Positions 17,722 through 26,056 of a DNA stretch of 64,000 nt are shown piece by piece. This DNA is from CAZIVP01 sp964542915 (GTDB lineage: Bacteria; Calditrichota; Calditrichia; Calditrichales; Calditrichaceae). A program made the translations under genes and the position numbers. The stretch is from NCBI GenBank assembly GCA_964542915.1, contig CAZIVP010000009.1, forward strand, positions 91,873 through 155,872, written 5' to 3'. The notes under the pieces are model-generated. The model was not told the origin of the DNA. It searched no databases and saw nothing but the letters and a program-made list of their open reading frames with translations. Positions within the stretch are counted from its first letter, which is position 1. Each line of letters opens with the position of its first letter.

Positions 17722-18177
17722 TTAAATATCAAAAATGATACGTGTTGTCAAACCTTTTTCGGTTTGTTTAATGTCCATCTGATGGTAAGTAACGGCTTTG
17801 ATTTCGGGCATTTCTTCAAGCACGCTTTCCGGTATGGCGCCAAATGCCGCTTCCACATTTAGGAAAATATGAACTCCGGTCTGTTTGATATGGAGATACC
17901 CGATATCGACGACGATGGTCCGGCGGTGATTGATCTGGTAAACAATTTCGCTTAACCAATCCACCAGTAAATCTTCGGAGCTCGGGGCTTTAAAATTCCA
18001 GAGGCGTGATTCGGTGGGCGTGATTCGGTTGTTTCCCAGCATCAGATATAGCAATCCATTCGCCGCCTGGGTAAAAACGGTTTCGAGGGTAGGGCCTCCG
18101 ACTTCAAGGGCTAAATCGGCAGTGTGTTCAAGCTCCTTGAAATAGCCCGAATGTTTTTGTACATTATTTTTCTTCAT
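17722..18177 (-). CDS. Archease, RtcB activator
   Basis: The 151-residue archease has the conserved start ELEHTADLALEV, the central EDLLVDWLSEIVYQ segment, and the C-terminal KAVTYHQMDIKQTEKGL...IIFDI block. Archease speeds multiple-turnover ligation by RtcB. The pair forms a small RNA-repair or splicing operon on the minus strand. Confidence 0.93.
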   Translation of the reverse strand: MKKNNVQKHSGYFKELEHTADLALEVGGPTLETVFTQAANGLLYLMLGNNRITPTESRLWNFKAPSSEDLLVDWLSEIVYQINHRRTIVVDIGYLHIKQTGVHIFLNVEAAFGAIPESVLEEMPEIKAVTYHQMDIKQTEKGLTTRIIFDI

Positions 18178-18289
18178 ATACCTGCCTCAAAAAGAAAAAT
18201 ACAAAATTTGTTCTGTCAATTAAATATCAGCCCAATTTTACCGATACACAAATAACAGGAATGGCAAAAAAATTATAGAGGAATTACTA

Positions 18290-20368
18290 ATGCGAAAGTC
18301 AATCATCGTTTCCCTCCTGTTAATAGCCGCATTTTCATGCAAAATCCACGAACCGAACCTGCCATCATGGGATACGCAGTGGTCCCTGTATTTACCGACC
18401 GAAGATTTTCAAATGGCTGAAATCATCGACGAGGATTCCGCACTGGTTGCAGATACAACGATGGACGGAACCCCGATCATCAAATTTGAACTATCGGATT
18501 CTACCGATTGGGAACGGGTTAACGAAAACGAATTATCCATAGGCGAAAAGGACAGACACTTTTTAGCCGAGATAGGCGAAATAAGTCTTGGCGAACCAGT
18601 GAAGGTGAAATCCGAAGATTTAACGGTGGAGGAAATTTTACCTTCATATTTACTGGCGCAGGGCGATACGTTGCCGCCATACGATACCCTCACCATCAGG
18701 CCGGAACTTAAAGGACTTGAATTCGAAAACTATCGCCGCGTCCATGTTAAAGAGGGATACATCTGGTTAACGTTTTACAATGAAACCTTTTTACGCATCC
18801 GTGAGGGATTGAAAATCAATATCTATAATAATGATGACACGCAACAATTGATAGGCAAGTTGAAGTTTAATGAACCGATTGCCCGGGGGGATACGGTTCG
18901 GAGCTCCATCCTGGACATCAGCGATAAGGTTATTTCCAATCAGTTTTTACTGGAATATGTTATACCCATTGACGGATCCGATACTTCACGAGTGGTGACA
19001 GAGGCGGATCTTAATTCAAGTTGTTATTCCGTATTAACCATGGATGAGATTACGGTGAACTGGGCGGACGCCAAGATCCCCGAACAGCAGATTGTTCAAA
19101 GAGATTCACTAGATATTTCGGATGAAAAACACCGCCTGCGTACCGCTACCATAGAACAGGGAATGATGAATTTTTCCATAAACAACCATCTACCGATCAA
19201 TGCAAATGTTACACTGGAATTGCCCAATTTCCGGAAAGACGATCAGAATAAAATCGTCAGAACCAAAATCCTAGCCAACGAGAAAGTTGTAAAAAATGTT
19301 GCGCTAAATGGCTATCAACTTACCCATCATGAAACGCCGGGGTCGTTCATCAACGAAATCATTTATGATGTGACCGCCGATGTGGACTCCTCCGATGGTT
19401 ATGTTTATATATCCTCGCAAGATTCGGTAACGATTGACCTTCATACCGATTCACTCTTTTTTGCATCTCTTTCCGGAGAAATTGCTCCGGTAGAGCAATC
19501 CATCAGTCCCAGAGAAATTCAAAGCATCGATGCCTTCAGTGATATCAAAGGCAATATGCGTCTTGAAGATCTCATCATGACGTTTGATTTTTATAATCAA
19601 ATAGATATCCCGATCAGTGTGGAGATGGATATCGTCGGCTATCGACGTGATGAAGCAAGCAACCAAATTACTGATTCCGCTCATGTTAATTTATCAGAAC
19701 AAATTAATCCCGCAAGCACCAGTGAAGTTACCCGCATTGTGATCGATAAAAATACGGGCGCTCCGAATTCGATCGTCGATCTTATCGAAATATTGCCGAC
19801 GGAAATGAAGGTATCGGGCCGGGCTTCCATCGCCGGCGAAGGCAGTATATCGGCCGGCGAGGGTATACGCGCCGTGTACAAAATCAAATCTCCCCTTTCG
19901 ATTAATATCAGCGAACCCCTGATTTATGAAACCGAGGTGGATTCTCTGACAGATGAGGATCTGGATGAAGATGAACGGGAGCAAATCCGCGATGATCTTT
20001 CTAAAGTACGGGCGCATCTGCAGTTCAATAACGGTATTGCCCTCGGGGCGGGCATAACCCTTTATCTCGCTACCGATCCGAATGATTTGTACAATAAAAG
20101 TATTACCGATTCATCCAGAAAGGTGATCATCAAGGCAGACATAATGCCCGCTCAGCCGGGTAATAACGGCTATGTTGAAACGTCGCAACCAAGCGATGTT
20201 TTCCTGAATCTCAGCGACCGTCAATTGGATATATTTCAGTTTTCGCCGCTGTATATGCGCCAGGTTTTGGAGTTAAAACCGACGGACGGCACGGTGCGTT
20301 TCCGGCAAAGCGATAAAATCGAAATAGATGGCAGCATCGAAGTCAAAATGATCATGAATAATGAATAA
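18290..20368 (+). CDS. Large lipoprotein of unknown function
   Basis: The 692-residue protein starts with a lipoprotein signal (lipobox IAAFSC near residue 17). The rest is predicted beta-rich with no motif I recognise; alternating blocks (LTFYNETFLRIREGLKINIY; MNFSINNHLPINANVTLELP; LIMTFDFYNQIDIPISVEMD) look like diverged repeats of an Ig- or LEA-like beta-sandwich. The stop codon touches the next gene, a barrel-like protein, suggesting that the two act together at the outer membrane. Function unknown. Confidence 0.75.
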   Translation: MRKSIIVSLLLIAAFSCKIHEPNLPSWDTQWSLYLPTEDFQMAEIIDEDSALVADTTMDGTPIIKFELSDSTDWERVNENELSIGEKDRHFLAEIGEISLGEPVKVKSEDLTVEEILPSYLLAQGDTLPPYDTLTIRPELKGLEFENYRRVHVKEGYIWLTFYNETFLRIREGLKINIYNNDDTQQLIGKLKFNEPIARGDTVRSSILDISDKVISNQFLLEYVIPIDGSDTSRVVTEADLNSSCYSVLTMDEITVNWADAKIPEQQIVQRDSLDISDEKHRLRTATIEQGMMNFSINNHLPINANVTLELPNFRKDDQNKIVRTKILANEKVVKNVALNGYQLTHHETPGSFINEIIYDVTADVDSSDGYVYISSQDSVTIDLHTDSLFFASLSGEIAPVEQSISPREIQSIDAFSDIKGNMRLEDLIMTFDFYNQIDIPISVEMDIVGYRRDEASNQITDSAHVNLSEQINPASTSEVTRIVIDKNTGAPNSIVDLIEILPTEMKVSGRASIAGEGSISAGEGIRAVYKIKSPLSINISEPLIYETEVDSLTDEDLDEDEREQIRDDLSKVRAHLQFNNGIALGAGITLYLATDPNDLYNKSITDSSRKVIIKADIMPAQPGNNGYVETSQPSDVFLNLSDRQLDIFQFSPLYMRQVLELKPTDGTVRFRQSDKIEIDGSIEVKMIMNNE

Positions 20369-20379
20369 TGGGTTTAATT

Positions 20380-21687
20380 ATGAAAAAAATAATGGCAATT
20401 ATTTTAGTAACAACGGCATTTTTACAGGCTCAATCCTCTGACGGTAGAAGTCTCGGTACCGCCGGCATATTCACATCGCTTAGTCGTGGTGTTGAGGCTG
20501 TTTACTGGAATCCCGCCAACCTGGCAATCGAGAACGGCCATACTGTGGAACTGAATTTCTTTTCAATCAATGCCATGTTGACGAATAATACTTTTTCTGT
20601 TAATTCCTATAATCGCTATTTCACCGATGAAGGACACGGCGGATGGTGGAGCCGTTCCGACCGCAATGATATTCTCGATTTGATTCCGGACGACGGCCTG
20701 TATATGAATTACGAAGTCGGTGTCAATTTGCTTGGATTTCGCTATAAAAATTTTGGTTTTGCAACTCAAATGGTCGGGTCAGGATACATAAATGCCCTGA
20801 CCAATAAAAAACCGCTGCAAATACTGTTTTTTGGCGAAACATTTGATAAAGATTATCAATACAGCGATCATAACTTTGTGGAAGGGGAATTGTTTAACGC
20901 TTTAAAGATGAGCGCAGCCTATGGACGAACCTTTGATTTATCCCATTATGTAAAAGACTTAAACCGGTTTTCGGCAGGTATTGCGGTTAATTATTATATG
21001 GGAATGATGTACGCAAAAACTCTCGAATCGAGCGTGGATGTCAGAAGAATCGAAGACGAAACCGCTGGCAAAACGAAAGTCATTTACCGTATGCTGGCCG
21101 AGAGCAAAACCGCGCTTCCCGAAAATACGTTTCCGACGGGAACCGGTTTGGGAATGGATTTAGGCGCCACCGCCGAATATCGCGAAAATTGGGTATTTTC
21201 GTTCACGCTGCAAAATATATTTGCAGGCCTCCGTTGGGATTCCGGAACGGAACTGAATCGCGTATTCGTTACCGATACGGTGTATATCGATGATTCCGAT
21301 GATGAACAGGAGGAAGTTTCTGAAGATACAACCTACGCCATTGGTGGATTTACGACTTCCTTGCCGTCCCAAATGCGTTTTAGCGCCGCTTATGACTTAT
21401 TTCCAAATCTTACCCTGACGGCCGAATGGCAGCAGGCTTTGGACCGGAACTTCCGTGATAAAGTAAGCCCGCGTCTGGGCGTCGGCGTACGTTACTATCC
21501 ATTGCCCTGGCTGCCGCTGCGATCCGGTATGCGGCTTGGAGGCGGTTATGGTTTCCTTTTTGCTCTCGGATCCGGCGTCAATTTCAAGCATTTTGCATTC
21601 GACATATCCATGGCCATGAAGGATAGTATCTGGCCCTCTTATTCGGAAGGCATTTTGCTGGCAACCGGCTTCAAGTTTATGTTCTGA
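20380..21687 (+). CDS. Outer-membrane beta-barrel-like protein (DUF5723-like)
   Basis: From the ATG at 20380 the protein has 435 residues, with a signal peptide (MAIILVTTAFLQAQS). The first domain has the motif RSLGTAGIFTSLSRGVEAVYWNPANLA, as in PorV/FadL-like and DUF5723 outer-membrane proteins, and the C-terminus ends in a phenylalanine (LLATGFKFMF), as barrels do. The ATG at 20368 overlaps the upstream stop codon (TAATG) and is an alternative start. It is probably the membrane partner of the preceding lipoprotein. Confidence 0.75.
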   Translation: MKKIMAIILVTTAFLQAQSSDGRSLGTAGIFTSLSRGVEAVYWNPANLAIENGHTVELNFFSINAMLTNNTFSVNSYNRYFTDEGHGGWWSRSDRNDILDLIPDDGLYMNYEVGVNLLGFRYKNFGFATQMVGSGYINALTNKKPLQILFFGETFDKDYQYSDHNFVEGELFNALKMSAAYGRTFDLSHYVKDLNRFSAGIAVNYYMGMMYAKTLESSVDVRRIEDETAGKTKVIYRMLAESKTALPENTFPTGTGLGMDLGATAEYRENWVFSFTLQNIFAGLRWDSGTELNRVFVTDTVYIDDSDDEQEEVSEDTTYAIGGFTTSLPSQMRFSAAYDLFPNLTLTAEWQQALDRNFRDKVSPRLGVGVRYYPLPWLPLRSGMRLGGGYGFLFALGSGVNFKHFAFDISMAMKDSIWPSYSEGILLATGFKFMF

Positions 21688-21723
21688 TTCTCTGTATCTG
21701 GAAAATAGAATTGGTTCTTTATC

Positions 21724-21761
21724 AAAGCCATACATATACGGGTGTATGGCTTTGTTATTTT
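21724..21761 (+). terminator. Rho-independent terminator after the barrel gene
   Basis: A perfect 11-bp stem (AAAGCCATACA / TGTATGGCTTT) around an 8-base loop is followed by the T-rich run GTTATTTT. It lies 37 bases past the stop codon of the barrel gene and closes the two-gene unit. Confidence 0.75.
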
Positions 21762-21865
21762 AGCCATGCAATCAATGTTTGCTCCGTTCCGTTTGGAAAT
21801 CGATTATTTCACATCCGGCAATGATTGAGAAATGATTAGCTGCGATATTGATTCACTTTAGTACT

Positions 21866-22032
21866 ACAGCGAAAGTTTAGGAAAAAACGTTAAAACGGTT
21901 CTTTAAAAACGTGTTGGTATTTCATTAACACCGGGATTAATCCCGGTGTTAATCGGAAACGAACACAATACTATCCGTTTATCACACGGTGATCACTCGT
22001 TGAAACGGCTTTAAAAAGTAATCTTTCGCTGT
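21866..22032 (+). repeat. Nested palindromic intergenic element
   Basis: The 440-base gap 21688-22127 contains no gene. It holds outer inverted repeats ACAGCGAAAG (21866-21875) and CTTTCGCTGT (22023-22032), a central perfect 30-bp palindrome at 21924-21953 (half-site ATTAACACCGGGATT), and two direct copies of a GTTRAAACGG...TTTAAAAA motif inside. Related words (CGTTGAAACGG, TTAACACC, GGTGTTAAT) recur at 60173-60355, so this is probably a member of a dispersed REP- or MITE-like family. Confidence 0.6.
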
Positions 22033-22127
22033 GGTCCTAATGTGCAGAATCATGATTTGTTTAAAATGTAACAGGACTGTAGATTGAACGATTTAATGCT
22101 CGGTAATAGAAAATCAGGATACGCGAG

Positions 22128-22757
22128 ATGTTTGATAATGTGTGGACGCTGATCATAACCGGAATCGTATTCGGTCTGAGCGGCGGTATTACACCGGGTC
22201 CTTTGTTAATGCTTATTATTTCGGAAACGATAAAATATGGCTGGAAAGAAGGATTCAAACTTTCGTTCGTACCCATTATGAGCGATCTGCCTGTGGTCCT
22301 TTTGTCGCTCGGTATAATAGCACGTTTGAAGGATGCCGACTTCATTATCGGCCTGATTACGATCGGCGGTGCCATGTTCATCACTTATCTGGCCTATGAG
22401 AGCCTCACGTTTAGTGCAACGGAAATCCGGAATTCACAAAAACGAACCGGCTCTCTTAGCAAGGGGGTATTGCTCAATCTGTTAAACCCCAATCCGTACA
22501 TTTTTTGGTTATCGATCGGGGCGCCCACGGTCATAAGAGCGACGGAAATCAGCCGCACGGCGCCCGCCTTTTTTATTCTGGCCATGTATCTGTTCTTAAT
22601 CGGGTCAAAAGTTTCCATTACATTTTTGGTAAACGCCTCGCGTTCCATCCTTAAAAACCGATATTACCTACTTTCCATTCGAACGTTGGGTTTTGTACTT
22701 CTGATTTTTGCCCTTATATTTTTTTATAAGGGTTTACAAACACTGCAGATCGTTTAG
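22128..22757 (+). CDS. LysE-family exporter
   Basis: The 209-residue protein has about six membrane helices and the family start GLSGGITPGPLLMLIISETIKYGWKEGF, characteristic of LysE/RhtB-type amino-acid and small-molecule exporters, with the conserved NLLNPNPYIFWLSIGAP block. The substrate cannot be told from sequence. It is six bases ahead of the NfeD-like gene. Confidence 0.85.
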   Translation: MFDNVWTLIITGIVFGLSGGITPGPLLMLIISETIKYGWKEGFKLSFVPIMSDLPVVLLSLGIIARLKDADFIIGLITIGGAMFITYLAYESLTFSATEIRNSQKRTGSLSKGVLLNLLNPNPYIFWLSIGAPTVIRATEISRTAPAFFILAMYLFLIGSKVSITFLVNASRSILKNRYYLLSIRTLGFVLLIFALIFFYKGLQTLQIV

Positions 22758-22763
22758 CAAAGC

Positions 22764-23186
22764 ATGAAAAACCGGAAATATGCCATATCCACCCTATCAA
22801 AATATTTCTTTCTGCAATTACCGGAACTGTGCCTGGCGGCTGTCATTCTCTTGTTACTGCACACTTATCTGGCGCTTCAGTGGAAATTTGTGTGGTTGAT
22901 TTTCATATTGCTCCTGTTCAAAGATGCGGCGCTTTATCCTTTTGTGTGGAAGTCATATGCCTCATCGCATGTACCATACAAAAATTTACTCGGAAAACAG
23001 GGCGTGGCGATCGAGAACATTGCTCCGAATGGTTACGGCAGGGTGGATGGTGAATTATGGCGGATTGAGTTGGTATCGTCTTCCGATGCACTTCACAGCG
23101 GCGATACGTTTGTCGTTGAACGCATCGATGGATTGACATTGCTGGTGAAGAAGTCTATTAACAAGGAGAGAATCGGATATGATTAA
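22764..23186 (+). CDS. NfeD-like membrane protein with OB fold
   Basis: The 140-residue protein has two N-terminal helices (LCLAAVILLLLHTYLAL; FVWLIFILLLFKDAALYPF) and a C-terminal OB-fold domain with the NfeD pattern (LLGKQGVAIENIAPNGYGRV, GELWRIELV, GDTFVVERIDGLTLLVKK). NfeD proteins accompany SPFH/stomatin membrane proteins, but none is encoded nearby. It overlaps the next gene by 8 bases. Confidence 0.72.
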   Translation: MKNRKYAISTLSKYFFLQLPELCLAAVILLLLHTYLALQWKFVWLIFILLLFKDAALYPFVWKSYASSHVPYKNLLGKQGVAIENIAPNGYGRVDGELWRIELVSSSDALHSGDTFVVERIDGLTLLVKKSINKERIGYD

Positions 23187-23883
23187 AGCCGTCCTATTGG
23201 ATTTGGATGATACATTACTACGTACAAACATGGAGATTTTTATTCCGGAATATTTAAATCTTCTTGGTCGGAAATTGAACCATTTCTATCCAGCCGACAA
23301 ACTCATTGACTTAGTGTTGGAATCAACGCAGATTATGATGCAAAATAAAGATAAACAAATCACCAATCATGAAGTTTTCTACCATCATTTTTATAATAAG
23401 ATTGGCATTGAGCGAGAACGGCTGCAACCTTACATTGATGAATTTTATAACAATGAATACAAATCGCTAAAACGCATCGTCAAACCGATCCAAACGGCGC
23501 GGATGGTCATTGATTTCTTGAAACGTAAGGACCTTAAAGTGGTAATTGCCACCAATCCGGTGTTCCCCGCCGTTGCGATTCGTCACCGACTGGATTGGGC
23601 GCAATTGGCGTCATTCAAGTTCGATCTGGTTACAACCCTGGAAAACAGCTATGCCACCAAACCGCAGACGGATTATTACATCGACATATTAAAAATACTT
23701 CATGTAGCACCGGATCAGGCGCTGATGGTCGGCGACGACTATGAACACGACATTGAGCCGGCCGCAAAGGCCGGGTTATTTACCTATCAAATTGTTCAGC
23801 AAACCGCCGAAAAACAAAACCAGGGTAAAATCAAACACTTTCTGGCCTGGTTAGAAGAAGGTGGCTTGCAGGCTCTCACTTAA
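23179..23883 (+). CDS. HAD-superfamily hydrolase
   Basis: The 234-residue HAD phosphatase has motif I DLDDTLLR (nucleophile and acid Asp), motif II ATNPV, a KPQTDYY motif III lysine and motif IV GDDYEHDI. A helical cap lies between motifs I and II. Substrate unknown; the cap resembles phosphoglycolate-phosphatase-like enzymes. Confidence 0.85.
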   Translation: MIKAVLLDLDDTLLRTNMEIFIPEYLNLLGRKLNHFYPADKLIDLVLESTQIMMQNKDKQITNHEVFYHHFYNKIGIERERLQPYIDEFYNNEYKSLKRIVKPIQTARMVIDFLKRKDLKVVIATNPVFPAVAIRHRLDWAQLASFKFDLVTTLENSYATKPQTDYYIDILKILHVAPDQALMVGDDYEHDIEPAAKAGLFTYQIVQQTAEKQNQGKIKHFLAWLEEGGLQALT

Positions 23884-23900
23884 TCCCGCCTGTTACAGCT

Positions 23901-24671
23901 TTATCTCCGGTTGACGACCATGGATGACGCCTGGTCGGTTGGAAAAACGATCATCTCGGCGACTTGGACATGGGGCGGGCGGGTAACGATGTAAGCGACA
24001 GCGTCGGCAATATCTTCGCCGCGCAAGGGGGTATATCCCTTATAAACCTCTTGGGCTCTTTTATTATCGCCCTTAAATCGCACCATGCTGAATTCGGTCT
24101 CCACTAAACCGGGGTCCACCGTGGAAACGCGGACGGCGGTGTCGACCAAATCGAGGCGCAGCCCCTTGGTGATGGCGTCAACAGCGTGCTTGGTTGAACA
24201 ATAGATGTTTCCGCCGGGATATACTTCATGGCCGGCAATCGATCCTATATTGACGATATGGCCTTCATTGCGCTCCACCATGGAAGGCAGAAGGGCATGG
24301 GTAACGTTCAGCAAACCTTTGATATTGGTATCGATCATTTCGTCCCAATCCTCAATTTCCGCATGTTGCATTTTACTTACCCCGCGCGCCAAACCGGCGT
24401 TATTGATTAAAATATCAATTTTCCTTCCTTTATTCTTCCAGCCAACGAATGCCTTGTTAACGGCTGACCGATCACGAATGTCCAAAGGATTCGCGTAGCA
24501 TTGGATCCCATAATCCTTTTGTAGTTCGGAGGAAAGGGTTTCCAATCGTTCTTTGCGTCTTCCGATCAGGATTAAATCGCTTTGTTCTTCTGCTAAAGCT
24601 CTGGCACAGGCTTGCCCGATTCCACTGGTAGCGCCGGTGATTAATGTGGTTTTACCGTTGAGTTTGGTCAT
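23901..24671 (-). CDS. SDR-family NAD(P)-dependent oxidoreductase
   Basis: The 256-residue classical short-chain dehydrogenase has the TGATSGIG cofactor loop near residue 13, NNAG at about 90, a catalytic serine in NIGSIAG, and the YCSTK Tyr-Lys pair. The C-terminal segment (GYTPLRGEDIADAVAYIVTRP) resembles YdfG-type serine/3-hydroxy acid dehydrogenases. Arg in GRRKER suggests NADP. It converges on the HAD gene. Confidence 0.9.
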   Translation of the reverse strand: MTKLNGKTTLITGATSGIGQACARALAEEQSDLILIGRRKERLETLSSELQKDYGIQCYANPLDIRDRSAVNKAFVGWKNKGRKIDILINNAGLARGVSKMQHAEIEDWDEMIDTNIKGLLNVTHALLPSMVERNEGHIVNIGSIAGHEVYPGGNIYCSTKHAVDAITKGLRLDLVDTAVRVSTVDPGLVETEFSMVRFKGDNKRAQEVYKGYTPLRGEDIADAVAYIVTRPPHVQVAEMIVFPTDQASSMVVNRR

Positions 24672-24832
24672 AATTGCCCCTCCATGCTTAATGTTTGTGA
24701 TTGTCGCAAATTGAAGATTGTATACCTGCGTTCTTATTCGGTACGGTCATTTTATGAGATGTTTTAAAATAAGCAGGATTACAGAAAAGTTAAAGACGAA
24801 TCGTGCTTCATGGGCAGAATTTATACGGAAGC

Positions 24833-25306
24833 TCATTCGAGCTTAAAGACATAACCTTCAACGGTTTTATTGTCGAGTGTAGCAAACTCTTGTATATCGC
24901 CGATATTTCGGAAACCGCATTTTTCCAAGACCCGTATCGAAGCGTGATTATGCTTGGCAACATGTGCGTATAGCGGCCGGGTTTTCAATTGCACAATGAA
25001 ATCAGATAAGGAGCTTGTGGCAATCCCTTTACCCCAGTATTGTTTTCCGATCCAGTAACCGATTTCGCGTTTGCCGGCCTGTTCAAAGCTTACAATGTTG
25101 CCTGCCACATTTCCATTGTAAAGTATGGTTTTTTTTATAACGGCGTCGTTGGCGAGAATCTTCTTCCAGTGTTTAAAAAATGCGGTTTCCTCCCGCGAGG
25201 GGAACGCGGCCATTTCGATGGCTTCCGGTTCACGCTGGTGATGAAAAAAAATAAGTAAGTCGGTCTCGATGACATCCCGCAATTCCACTTTATTGTTTTT
25301 TGACAT
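24833..25306 (-). CDS. GNAT acetyltransferase (RimJ/RimL-like)
   Basis: The protein has 157 residues from the ATG at 25306, which has AAGGA nine bases upstream; the frame is open further upstream but the translated extension is basic and unlike the family. The GNAT core is visible (IGYWIGKQYWGKGIATSSLSDFI, then HASIRVLEKCGFRNIGDI). It transfers an acetyl group from acetyl-CoA to an unknown amine, possibly a protein N-terminus. Confidence 0.82.
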   Translation of the reverse strand: MSKNNKVELRDVIETDLLIFFHHQREPEAIEMAAFPSREETAFFKHWKKILANDAVIKKTILYNGNVAGNIVSFEQAGKREIGYWIGKQYWGKGIATSSLSDFIVQLKTRPLYAHVAKHNHASIRVLEKCGFRNIGDIQEFATLDNKTVEGYVFKLE

Positions 25307-25490
25307 GTATCTGTTCCTTGCACGCTTTAAATAAAGATGATGGCGTTGTAATTGATTCCATGCGAACCGAACACGTAACCTGGTTCGCTCCGCCCGGGCT
25401 CCCGGGCATCTAAAAAGCAATGATGTTACTTTCTTTTTCTGTTCGGAGCGTCTGAGTATTTCCTGAAAAACGTTTGCGCCTGTCTGGATA

Positions 25491-26006
25491 TTAGAGATAG
25501 CCTGGCCGTTCATCAAGTTTATTTTCTTGTGATCGTATTGACCACTTCCATACGCCTTGGGTTACTTTCTCCGGCAATTTATACTGTAGCTGCCTGCACG
25601 CCATTATCATTTGGCCTCGATGATGGGCTTCATGAGCAACCAGATAATTCAGAAAATGCACGACATCAAGTGAAAATCCCGGTAGAGGGCCGCTATGTTT
25701 AACGGCTGCTGTCAGCAATTGTTGAACTCTTTTAGAGCTGCGGTTTAAAGCTGATAGGAGCTCTGCTTGTGCGACATGGTGTCTTGCTACATGGGGCGGC
25801 GCTTGAATGGCCCACTTACGTCCGATTTTTTTAATCCACATGCAACGGGTATTATGCAAATGACCGCCAATCATTTGAATGGTTTTATATTTAAAACCCG
25901 GAATATTTGCCGACCAAACACCGGCAGGCAGATTTTCAATTAAGAAAGCCGTGATGCGGTTGTTTGTTTGCCAGGCGGTTAAAATGGCCTCGGATAAACG
26001 TGTCAC
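25491..26006 (-). CDS. DinB-family protein
   Basis: The 171-residue four-helix DinB/YfiT-like protein has the metal-binding histidines visible as GGHLHNTR and VAHEAHHRGQ. Such proteins often act as thiol-dependent or damage-related metalloenzymes; the specific role here is unknown. It is encoded upstream of the GNAT gene on the same strand. Confidence 0.82.
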   Translation of the reverse strand: MTRLSEAILTAWQTNNRITAFLIENLPAGVWSANIPGFKYKTIQMIGGHLHNTRCMWIKKIGRKWAIQAPPHVARHHVAQAELLSALNRSSKRVQQLLTAAVKHSGPLPGFSLDVVHFLNYLVAHEAHHRGQMIMACRQLQYKLPEKVTQGVWKWSIRSQENKLDERPGYL

Positions 26007-26056
26007 CTTAATTTTTCCAAATATTTATGCTTAACAAACAATTGCAATCGGATGGG

